Assembly: GCA_041660815.1 (NCBI GenBank)
Contig: JBAZVN010000007.1
Span: 109,957-173,956 of the forward strand
Length of the DNA: 64,000 bases
DNA from: PALSA-1006 sp041660815
GTDB lineage: Bacteria; Pseudomonadota; Gammaproteobacteria; Burkholderiales; Gallionellaceae
Direction: 5' to 3'
Below, piece after piece: positions 53,757 to 63,800 of this stretch. Every line of letters starts with the position of its first letter. The stretch's first letter is position 1. The notes beneath the pieces were generated by a model that searched no databases, had not been told where the DNA came from, and was given only the letters and a program-made list of their open reading frames with translations. The position numbers were made by a program, and so were the translations under genes.

Positions 53757-54374
53757 TTACCAGGTTAATTTGATTGCCACTAACATTCCCAATGCACCTG
53801 CTTCAGCCAAACCTGCGTGACTTGCCTGCCCGGTCTTCACACTAGCCGATTGTTGAACAGCATACGCCATCATTGCGGCACCGGTTACACCCAACAAAAC
53901 GTGCAAATTATCCGGATCTGTCCAGCCGTCTTCCAAACTAAAATCATCCCAATGGGTTAGCAATCCGCTAGCGATCGTGGCGGCGGCAACCCCAACTGTG
54001 GCGTAAGCCAACTGGGCATGCGTACCGGTGGTATCACGCGGTATGGAATCACAACCGGCGCTCTCGCATTCTTCGGGCGCGGTCATTGCGGTCGCCACGG
54101 CCAAAGCGATGGTGCCCAGGCCGAGGTATTTATGCATGTTACTGCCCGAAATCAGCGGCGGCTCAAATTCAGTTGCGGGCTTCACGTGGTTATCGCTTGA
54201 TTTTGGTGAAACTGCATCCACCTCATTCGCAGCCAAAATAATAGACTTTGAACTATATAAACGGCTGTCCGGCAGCGAAGTATCCAATTTTTGCTCAACC
54301 GCAAAGCTTGTGGCAGACAACACCAGCAAGCCAAAACCGACGGCTAATTTTTTTAGCCTCAATGTAACTTTCAT
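53757..54374 (-). CDS. Unrecognised membrane protein of the SHP/DHC operon, b-heme candidate
   Basis: 205 residues. A signal-like N-terminus (cleavage near SFAVE) and a polar stretch (30-78) precede about four hydrophobic segments (81-98, 119-139, 157-174, 187-203). A His sits at the start of each of them: HKYLG, THAQLA, LHVLLG and SHAGLA, with another His after the second. This spacing is like membrane cytochromes b561, but I do not recognise the family. Two Cys in EECESAGCDS lie in a loop. It is 10 bp upstream of SHP and 34 bp downstream of a cytochrome b, so a membrane electron-transfer partner is likely. Confidence 0.65.
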   Translation of the reverse strand: MKVTLRLKKLAVGFGLLVLSATSFAVEQKLDTSLPDSRLYSSKSIILAANEVDAVSPKSSDNHVKPATEFEPPLISGSNMHKYLGLGTIALAVATAMTAPEECESAGCDSIPRDTTGTHAQLAYATVGVAAATIASGLLTHWDDFSLEDGWTDPDNLHVLLGVTGAAMMAYAVQQSASVKTGQASHAGLAEAGALGMLVAIKLTW

Positions 54375-54408
54375 TCCACTCTCCTTAATAAAATTTAAAA
54401 AATTTCTC

Positions 54409-54990
54409 CTAGTGCTCCGCGACTTTCTTCTTGCCAGTGATCATCGCCCTCACCAGATTTTCTTTGTGCTGAATCGTTCCAGCGACCACGCCCAATAAGT
54501 GCAGCGGTATTAGAATCAAAGCAAAATTAATCAGCCAGCCGTGCAGATGACGCACCAGATAACTGGCGTCATCATCAAAATAATTCATTAGAAATAACAA
54601 GGGGCCTTCAAAATCGATGACCGCAAGAGTAATTAATCCCGTCAAAAAAATCAGTGTCAATAAAGCCAGCAAGGCAAACACCATTAATGCGCCCGCCGGG
54701 TTATGTCCCAAATAATGCTTGGGATTTCCTTTAGTCAGAGATTTTAGATAATCGATTGTTTCTGAAGGTGTAAAAATGAAAGATTTGAAGCGGGCGTATT
54801 GATTACCCAAAAATCCCCAACTAACTCGAACCAATAACAATCCGCACAGAAAATAGCCAATCCAAGTATGCAAAAATCCCGCATGGAATTCAGCTGTAAT
54901 ATAAGCTAGGATAAACCCCAATACCAAAGACCAGTGAAACAACCTTACCGGCAAATCCCACACTTTTACAATCACATCACTTTGGCTCAT
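54409..54990 (-). CDS. Cytochrome b561-type membrane protein
   Basis: 193 residues from the ATG at 54990 (the frame opens 17 codons earlier without homology). Four transmembrane helices with heme-b ligand patterns: VRLFHWSLVLG, FLHTWIGYF, and RHLHGWLINFALILIPLHLLG. This matches the cytochrome b561 / Ni-Fe-hydrogenase b subunit group. In SHP operons such a protein carries electrons from quinol to DHC. It is the first gene of the four-gene operon. Confidence 0.9.
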   Translation of the reverse strand: MSQSDVIVKVWDLPVRLFHWSLVLGFILAYITAEFHAGFLHTWIGYFLCGLLLVRVSWGFLGNQYARFKSFIFTPSETIDYLKSLTKGNPKHYLGHNPAGALMVFALLALLTLIFLTGLITLAVIDFEGPLLFLMNYFDDDASYLVRHLHGWLINFALILIPLHLLGVVAGTIQHKENLVRAMITGKKKVAEH

Positions 54991-55325
54991 GGTTATAATC
55001 GCTTTTACAGGTAAATTTAAGGGCAAATAATCAAGACTCACTAGCAGCTTGATTCAATAACGCGGCTCAGACAAGCATAAAAACAATAAAGTTCAATTTT
55101 GTGGTAAAAAATCCCGCAAAACCAATAGGCCGACATTCTATGCTGTTTTATTTATAACGGCAACATCTCCGTTAAAATATCAAATTCACTTCAATTTATT
55201 GATTTTATTGATTTAATTTTATCTTGCGGCGACTTATATTAGGTAACTTATGAAATAAATAATATTCGTTGAACTGGCCCTCTCGCGTAAAATCCCAGCT
55301 TAAATAAAATTATCAGAATATTCCC
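54991..55325. other. AT-rich divergent intergenic region
   Basis: 335 bp between the cytochrome b gene and the helicase gene. It is AT-rich (notably 55150-55260) and must contain both promoters. I see no convincing FNR, riboswitch or terminator structure and no gene. Confidence 0.5.
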
Positions 55326-57275
55326 TTGCTCACCTCTGAACAAATCTCCTCGTTGTTTGCCCCCGACGGCGCACTTTCTGCGCACATTGAAAATTTTCGC
55401 GCGCGCCCGCAACAGGTTGCCATGGCACAGGCCATTGCCGAAGCCATCAACTCCAACGGACAACTGATCGCCGAAGCGGGCACCGGCACAGGCAAAACTT
55501 TTGCCTATTTGGCGCCCGCGCTGCTGGCCGGCGGTAAAGTGGTGATTTCCACCGGCACAAAAAACTTGCAAGACCAGTTATTTCAACGCGACTTGCCCAC
55601 CGTGCGCGACGCCTTAAAAGTACCGGTCACGATCGCGCTCCTCAAAGGCCGCTCCAATTATGTGTGCCACTATCATCTGGAGCGCGCCCAAACCGAGGGA
55701 ACTTTCAAAACCCGAGAAGATATCAAGCATCTGGGCAAAATTGCCAAATACGCAAAAGTCACCCAATCCGGCGACAAAAGTGGTCTGGCCGATGTACCGG
55801 AAAATGCCATGATCTGGATGCAGGTGACTTCCACCCGCGAAAATTGTTTGGGACAAGATTGCCCGCAACACAAAGAATGCTTCGTACTGAAAGCGCGCAA
55901 AGAGGCCATGGATGCCGATGTGGTCGTGGTCAACCATCACCTATTCTTTGCCGATGTGATGTTGCGCGATGAAGGCGTGGCGGAATTATTGCCGGCCTGC
56001 AACACCGTCATTTTTGACGAGGCGCACCAGCTGCCGGAAACAGCCAGCTTATTTTTCGGCGAAAGCATTTCCACGTCACAATTGCTTGATCTGGCCCGCG
56101 ACAGCCAACTGGAAGCTCTGACCAGCGCAAAAGATTTTACGGTACTGCCTGCCGCCTGTGATGCGCTGGAAAAAGCCGCGCGCGATCTGCGCCTGATTTT
56201 CAAAAAGAACGAAGGCCGCATGCCCGCCAATGCCACCCAGGAATTGGACGGCTGGACAGCGGCACTGGACATTGTAAGCAAACAGCTCAAAGCCCTTACT
56301 GATTTATTGGAAAAACAGGCGCAGCGCAGCGAAGGGTTGGAAAATTGCTGGCAACGCGGACAGGCATTAATCGAACAACTGCAGAAATGGCAAGACGTGG
56401 ATGCAAAAGATACCGTTCGCTGGCTGGAAATTTTCCATCATGCCGTGCAACTCAACACGACCCCGCTGTCGATTGCGGAAATATTCGCCAAGCAGATCAA
56501 CGACCATCCGCGCGCCTGGATCTTCACTTCCGCCACCCTGGCGGTTAAACAAAATTTCACCCACTATCAGGCCGAAATGGGATTGTTGGGGGCCCGCACC
56601 GAATGCTGGGATAGTCCGTTTAATTATCCCGAGCAAGCTTTATTATATGTACCCAAAGACCTGCCCGAACCGAACAGCATGGGTTACACCGAAGCCGTGA
56701 TTAAGGCCGCCCTGCCTTTAATCGAAGCCAGCAAAGGTCGCGCATTTTTACTCTTTACCAGCTTGCGCGCCATGCAGCGCGCTTATGAAATTTTACAAGC
56801 CGAATTCGACCGCAAAAATTTGAAATATCCGCTGTTTATTCAAGGCGAAGGCTCGCGCAACGAATTGTTGAGTAAATTCCGCGATCACGGCAACGCCGTA
56901 CTGCTGGGCAGTCAATCGTTTTGGGAAGGGGTGGACGTGCGCGGGGAAGCGTTGTCTTTGGTGGTGATCGACAAACTTCCCTTTGCCCCGCCCGATGATC
57001 CGGTGCTAGCCGCCCGCATTGCGCAAATCACCAAACAGGGACGCAACGCTTTTATGGAATACCAACTTCCGCGCACCATCATCAATCTAAAACAGGGTGC
57101 CGGACGACTCATTCGCGACGAAAGCGACCTGGGTGTGCTGATGATTTGCGACCCCCGGCTTATTTCCAAACACTATGGTAAACGTATTTGGCAAAGCCTG
57201 CCACCTTTCAAACGCACCCGCGAGGCGATCGAAGCAGTTGATTTCTTTAATAAAAATGCAATCCAGGATAAATAA
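55326..57275 (+). CDS. DinG/YoaA-family ATP-dependent helicase with Fe-S cluster
   Basis: 649 residues, starting at TTG (no ATG in frame upstream). XPD-like superfamily 2 helicase: Walker A AEAGTGTGKT near residue 50, Walker B VIFDEAHQLPE. Four Cys are suited to a 4Fe-4S cluster: SNYVCHY, NCLGQDC and HKEC. The C-terminal motif V/VI region includes QGAGRLIRD. Length and sequence favour YoaA-type over long DinG. It unwinds DNA 5' to 3' at damaged or stalled structures. A REP-like palindrome follows the gene and may end the transcript. Confidence 0.92.
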   Translation: MLTSEQISSLFAPDGALSAHIENFRARPQQVAMAQAIAEAINSNGQLIAEAGTGTGKTFAYLAPALLAGGKVVISTGTKNLQDQLFQRDLPTVRDALKVPVTIALLKGRSNYVCHYHLERAQTEGTFKTREDIKHLGKIAKYAKVTQSGDKSGLADVPENAMIWMQVTSTRENCLGQDCPQHKECFVLKARKEAMDADVVVVNHHLFFADVMLRDEGVAELLPACNTVIFDEAHQLPETASLFFGESISTSQLLDLARDSQLEALTSAKDFTVLPAACDALEKAARDLRLIFKKNEGRMPANATQELDGWTAALDIVSKQLKALTDLLEKQAQRSEGLENCWQRGQALIEQLQKWQDVDAKDTVRWLEIFHHAVQLNTTPLSIAEIFAKQINDHPRAWIFTSATLAVKQNFTHYQAEMGLLGARTECWDSPFNYPEQALLYVPKDLPEPNSMGYTEAVIKAALPLIEASKGRAFLLFTSLRAMQRAYEILQAEFDRKNLKYPLFIQGEGSRNELLSKFRDHGNAVLLGSQSFWEGVDVRGEALSLVVIDKLPFAPPDDPVLAARIAQITKQGRNAFMEYQLPRTIINLKQGAGRLIRDESDLGVLMICDPRLISKHYGKRIWQSLPPFKRTREAIEAVDFFNKNAIQDK

Positions 57276-57282
57276 ATCAATT

Positions 57283-57355
57283 TGGAGTGCGGCGGCATGA
57301 CGCCGCTTGAGCTTAGCGCAACGCTCAAACCGTGCAGTCATGCCGCCGCACTCCA
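57283..57355. repeat. REP-like palindromic repeat, copy 3
   Basis: A complete element with both arms, TGGAGTGCGGCGGCATGA and TCATGCCGCCGCACTCCA, 7 bases after the helicase stop. It is the best-preserved copy in the window. Confidence 0.8.
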
Positions 57356-57492
57356 TATAAAATCAAAACGTTAACTCATCCCCACCGCTAATCCGTCCAA
57401 AACAGCCGACAACCCATTCAACTGTTGAAATTTCCGCCAATCAGGTGAATCATCAATCCGGTAAATTGACTGCGAAATCGGAACCCAAATTT

Positions 57493-57562
57493 TGGAGTGC
57501 GGCGGCATGACACCGCTGGCACTATGCGCAATGCTCAAAACGGCGTCATGCCGCCGCACTCC
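57493..57562. repeat. REP-like palindromic repeat, copy 4
   Basis: The same element again, with arms TGGAGTGCGGCGGCATGA and GTCATGCCGCCGCACTCC. The 137 bp between copies 3 and 4 contain no supported gene. The pair forms a BIME-like unit. Confidence 0.8.
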
Positions 57563-57891
57563 GAAGCCTGAAACTGAACGATTCTCGGTAAATTTCCTCT
57601 AACTTTCTGACGTATTGTGCCGATATAGCAGGGTAGATAAGGTGTAAATCTAGCAATAAATTGGGGTGTACTGCCTAGCACCTCAAGAGCGAAAGTCCGA
57701 AAAGAAGGGTTTTACCGGTCTTATTCAACTTAAGCCTTGTCACCAGTTAAAGGCATATTGTAGAGCAACGGACTTTCTCAAAATTTAACCAACTCGTTGA
57801 TAAATAGAAAAAAATCAGTACACACAATATGCTCAACAATAGAATTTTTAACCTTTATTAATCAATAGGATATAAAACCTATACTCAAATA
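57563..57891. other. Upstream region of the giant adhesin gene
   Basis: 329 bp without a gene. A TATAAA stretch lies 20 bases before the presumed ATG at 57892 and could be a -10 element; no strong ribosome site is visible. The segment 57620-57740 has several GC-rich short pairs that could fold, but no riboswitch class is recognised. Confidence 0.4.
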
Positions 57892-60800
57892 ATGAGTACC
57901 CGACACCGGACAACTTGGCTTCAAACACTATCTGCTTGGAACGCTGCGGCGAACCTCTCTCAAGCAGGGGGGGGGGTTGTCGGTCAAAAAACGCCGTCGC
58001 TGCTCCCCTCCCGTGCACATGAAATACTCAACCTGAGCAGTATCACATTGCTTGTCGCTAGCGCATTGTTTTCTTCAATGGCAATGGCAGCGCCAAGCGG
58101 CGGAGAAATTAGTGCGGGACTGGGCAACATCAATCAGTCCGGCACCACCACCACGATCAACCAGAACTCACAAAACCTCGCGATCAATTGGCAAAACTTC
58201 GATATTGCCAAGCATGAAACAGTTAATTTTATTCAACCCAGCGCCTCCGCAATCGCGCTCAACCGCGTGCACAGCCAGAACCCCAGCCAGATTTTCGGCA
58301 ACCTGAATGCCAACGGGCAGGTGTTTGTGATCAATTCCAGCGGCGTACTGTTTGGCGCGGGTTCACAAGTCAACGTGGGTGGCTTGGTTGCCAGTACGCT
58401 TAATTTGAATGACACAGATTTTCTGGCGGGCAAATACACTTTTGAAAAATCCCCCACCCTTACCGCAACAGGAACGGGAGCCATCCTTAACCAAGGCAAT
58501 CTCACTGCCAACCAAGCCGGTTACATCGCCCTGCTCGCGCCCGAAGTGCGCAACGAGGGCATCATCTCTGCCAGTCTGGGCACCGCACTTCTGGCAAGCG
58601 GAGATAAAGTCAGTCTCAGTCTAAACAACAGCTCATTGCTTTCTTACACAATCGAGCAAGGTTCTATCTCCGCACTCGCAGAAAATAAACAATTAATTCA
58701 AGCAGATGGCGGTCAGATATTTATGTCCGCCAAAGCCGCAGATGCGCTCAGCAGCGCGGTCGTCAACAACTCCGGGATTATTCAAGCCCACCGGGTACGA
58801 AACGTCGGCGGTGTAATCAAGCTGATGGGCGATATGGAGGTAGGCACGGTGAAGGTCGGTGGAACCTTGGATGCTTCGGCTGACCTACGAACTGCTGATG
58901 GCGGCTTCATTGAAACCTCTGCCGCGCACGTCAAAGTAGCAAACGATGCCCAGATCACCACCGCTTCTGCAAATGGCAATGCGGGAACTTGGCTGATTGA
59001 TCCAGTTGACTACACGATTGCAGTCACAGGCGGGGACATAACAGGTACAACGCTGGCAGCAAACCTCTCCGGGGGAAATATCACGATCCAAAGCACCAAC
59101 GGAGCATCCGGCACTTCCGGCAACATAAATGTGAATGACGCGGTGACATGGTCAGCCAATAAGCTCACCTTTAATGCGCAAAACAACATCAACATCAAAG
59201 CCTCACTGATTGGCACCGGAACAGCCAGCTTAGCGCTTGAATATGGCCAGAGCTCGGTCGTAGTAAACAACACCAGCGATTATTATATTCATGCACCCGT
59301 CAGTCTTCCTGCCGGAAATAATTTCAGCACAAAACTGGGATCGAACGGCATCGTGAAAAACTTCACCGTCATCTCTGCGCTAGGTCTAGCGGGAAGTACA
59401 ACTGGTACTGATTTGCAGGGCTTAAGTGGAAATCTGACCGGCAATTTTGCACTGGGAGCAGATATTGTTGCGACCGCAACATCTGCATGGAATGCAGGCA
59501 CAGGTTTCACACCCATCGGCACCGCATCCACGCCATTCACTGGTACCTTTCTCGGTTTGGGTCATTCAATATCAAATCTCACTATTAGTAGATCCTCCAC
59601 AAATGACATCGGACTCTTTGGCTATACCAGCAGCACTGCCGTAATTCGCGATGTTGGGCTGACGAACGCAAATATGACCGGCAGTATTGGCACGGGTACA
59701 TTAGTCGGTAGCAATGCCGGCTCAATTAGCGCGAGTTTTGCAACGGGCGCAGCAAATGGTGTTTTTTATGTCGGCGGATTGGTCGGCAAAAACCTTAATC
59801 CGGGAACAATTTCCAACAGCTATGCCAACGTCACTGCAACAGGAACTTCGCATGTTGGTGGTTTAGCCGGGATCAACTACGCAACGATCACCAACAGCTA
59901 TGCAGCGGGTGCAGTAACCGGAACGACAAACGCTGGAGGCTTAGTTGGTAGCAACAGTGGGACTGTCAGCGCGAGTTATTGGGATACCACAACAACCACG
60001 CAAGCTACATCTGCTGCGGGCACGGCTTATTCCACCGCCCAAATGAAACTGCAAAGCAATTTTTCCGGTTGGAGCTTCACCGACATTTGGATCAACTACG
60101 ATACCTTTACCACCCCGCTTTTACGTTCGTTCATGACCCCGCTGACTGTTACGGCAGTCGCGCACACCAAGACATACGACGGCTTAACCTATTCGGGGGG
60201 AAATGGTGCAAGCTACCTTTACTTTGACGTAAACGGCACAGCAGTTAATGCGTTACCTGGTACAAATATATCCGGCGCATTAAGCTACATTGGCACCTCA
60301 CAAAGCGCAAGAAACGCCGGCAGCTATGTCATCACCCCCAGCGGCTTTTACTCAACGCCTCAGCTGGGTGGATACGCACTTAATTATGTGGGTAGCTCAC
60401 TAGCCGTTAACAAGGCTGCCCTCGGCATCAATGCTGTGAGCGACACCAAAGTCTATGACGGCGGTACGACTTCTGCCGGTGTCGTTACCTTCACCGGACT
60501 GGTCGGCAGCGACACCGTAACCGGTGCCGTACAAACTTTCGGCAGCAAGAATGTACTCGGCGTAAACAGCAGTACATTGTCAGTTACACCCGCCAGTTAC
60601 ACGGTCAACGATGGAAATTCCGGTAGCAACTATACGTCCACTTTGAATACGGCACTGGGCACCATCACTGCAAAAGCGGTCACCCTAACAGCACCCACTG
60701 TCAGCAAAATTTACGATGGTGGCTTGACCCATACCACTGTGGCTGGCAACCTGACGGCACTCGCAACTCCGTTAGTAGGGGGGGATACAGTGAGTGCCGC

Positions 60801-63800
60801 CACCATCGCCTACGCCAATAAAAACGTGGGCGCTGGCAACAAAACTGTAACGCTAAATTCAGCCACAATTAGCGATACCAATGGGGGCGCAAACTATACC
60901 GTTACGCTAGCCGGTAACAACACCAGCACCATCACGGCAAAAGCCCTTGGCATTAACGCTGTGACCGATTCAAAAACATATGACGGCGGCGTGACTTCTA
61001 CGGGTGTCGTTACCTTTACAGGACTGGTTGGCGGTGACACTGTCACGGGTGCTGTACAAACATTCGGCAGTAAGAATGTCTTGGGAGCTGGGGGTAGCAC
61101 TCTCTCGGTTACACCTGCCAGCTACACGATCAACGATGGTAACGCCGGTGGAAACTACACCTCCACCCTGAACACAGCGACAGGCACCATTACGGCGAAA
61201 GCACTCGGCATTAATGCCGTCTCCGACACCAAGATTTACGATGGAGGAACTTCTTCAGCTGGTGTCGTAACTTTCACAGGGCTGGTCGGCGGCGATACCG
61301 TCACCGGCGCTGTGCAAACTTTCGGCAGCAAGAATGTCTGGGGGGCTGGCGTCAGCACCCTTTCAGTTACTCCTGCCAGCTACACGATCAACGACGGCAA
61401 CTCCGGCGCTAACTACACTGCAACCTTGAATACTGCGACAGGCACTATTAACGCAAAAACTGTGACTTTGACAGCCCCTTCCGTCAACAAGATTTACGAT
61501 AGCGGCTTAACCTACACCGTGACTGCAGGTGACCTAACCACACTAGCCTCAACATTGGTAGGTAGTGATACCGTCAGCACTGCCACCATTGCTTATACAA
61601 ATAAAAACGTAGGGGCTGGCAACAAGACCGTAACGCTTAATTCGGCCGTTATCAATGATACAAATGGCGGTGCTAATTACACCGTTACACTGCTAGGTAA
61701 CAGCACGAGCACCATCACGGCTAAAGCCCTCGGCATCAATGCTGTGAGCGACACCAAAGTCTATGACGGCGGTACGACTTCTGCCGGTGTCGTTACCTTC
61801 ACCGGACTGGTCGGCAGCGACACCGTAACCGGTGCCGTACAAACTTTCGGCAGCAAGAATGTACTCGGCGTAAACAGCAGTACATTGTCAGTTACACCCG
61901 CCAGTTACACGGTCAACGATGGAAATTCCGGTAGCAACTATACGTCCACTTTGAATACGGCACTGGGCACCATCACTGCAAAAGCGGTCACCCTAACAGC
62001 ACCCACTGTCAGCAAAATTTACGATGGTGGCTTGACCCATACCACTGTGGCTGGCAACCTGACGGCACTCGCAACTCCGTTAGTAGGGGGGGATACAGTG
62101 AGTGCCGCCACCATCGCCTACGCCAATAAAAACGTGGGCGCTGGCAACAAAACTGTAACGCTAAATTCAGCCACAATTAGCGATACCAATGGGGGCGCAA
62201 ACTATACCGTTACGCTAGCCGGTAACAACACCAGCACCATCACGGCAAAAGCCCTTGGCATTAACGCTGTGACCGATTCAAAAACATATGACGGCGGCGT
62301 GACTTCTACGGGTGTCGTTACCTTTACAGGACTGGTTGGCGGTGACACTGTCACGGGTGCTGTACAAACATTCGGCAGTAAGAATGTCTTGGGAGCTGGG
62401 GGTAGCACTCTCTCGGTTACACCTGCCAGCTACACGATCAACGATGGTAACGCCGGTGGAAACTACACCTCCACCCTGAACACAGCGACAGGCACCATTA
62501 CGGCGAAAGCACTCGGCATTAATGCCGTCTCCGACACCAAGATTTACGATGGAGGAACTTCTTCAGCTGGTGTCGTAACTTTCACAGGGCTGGTCGGCGG
62601 CGATACCGTCACCGGCGCTGTGCAAACTTTCGGCAGCAAGAATGTATTGGGAACAGGCGTCAGCACCCTTTCAGTTACTCCTGCCAGCTACACGATCAAC
62701 GACGGCAACTCCGGCGCTAACTACACCGCAACCTTGAACACTGCGACAGGCACCATCACAACTAAAGCACTCAATGTCAATGCCGTTACCAATAGTAAAG
62801 TTTATGACGGTGGTACCACTTCAGTAGGAATAGTCACTTTTACCGGTCTAATTGGCGGCGACACTGCAAGCGGTGGTATACAAACCTTCGCCAGCAAGAA
62901 TGTATTGGGAGCCGGACTTAGCACACTCTCGGTAACTCCGGCCAGTTTCACCGTAAGCGACGGCAATTCAGGTAACAACTACGCTGCTACCCTGAACATC
63001 GCTACCGGAACCATCACTCCCAAAGCGCTCAGTGTCAACGCCGCTATCGATTCCAAAGTTTACGATGGCGGCACCACTTCTTCCGGCGTAGTTACCTTCA
63101 GTGGACTAGTAGGTAGCGACACCGTAACCGGTGCAATTCAAAGCTTCAGCAGCAAAAACGTTCTGGGAACCAACAATAGTGTTTTAAATGCATCAGGTTA
63201 CACCGTCAATGACGGCAACTCCGGCGCTAACTACACCGTCACGGCCAATCCTGCGTCCGGAACAGTCCTAGCCAAAGCAGTCACGCTGACTGCTCCATCT
63301 GTAAGCAAAACCTACAATGGAGACTTAACCTACACGACAGTGGCAAGCAACCTAACGTCACTCTCAACCCCCTTGGTAGGGGGAGACACAATTAGCGCCG
63401 CGACTATCACCTACTCCGACAAAAATGTAGGAACTGGTAACAAAACTGTAACGCTGGATTCAGTCACGATTAGTGATGGGAACAGTACTCCAGGCAATAA
63501 CTATTCAGTGACGCGAGTGGGAAATTCAACAAGCACCATCACAGCAAAAGCCCTTACTGCCTCAGTCATTGCCCCGAACAAAGTGTATGACGGCAATACC
63601 ACCGCAGCACCGACTTTAACCATTACGGCTGGATTGGTCGGCACAGAAACCTTGCTTGCAATTGGCACTGCGACCTTCAACAGTAAAGACGTTGCATCAG
63701 CCAATACTGTTACCGTCAACAGCATTATGCTTGGCAATGGTAGCAATGGCGGTTTAGCCAGCAATTACAGCTTAACCACCGGGCAAACCGTCGCGGCCAA

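Noticed and set aside
57371..57559. A 62-codon minus-strand frame between REP copies 3 and 4
   Set aside because: It begins inside a REP-like element, has no recognisable sequence features and no ribosome site.
57620..57740. Possible riboswitch (cyclic-di-GMP type) upstream of the adhesin
   Set aside because: Short GC pairs and an AGAGCGAAAG stretch drew attention, but the conserved GEMM core and paired tetraloop arrangement are not present.
58052..58306. A short frame-2 reading frame at the adhesin start
   Set aside because: The frame-1 translation carries the signal and TPS domain without any stop to the window end; the frame-2 product is unrelated.
60894..61100. Minus-strand frame repeated at 62202-62408
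   Set aside because: These are mirror frames of the duplicated YDG repeats and have no start signals of their own.
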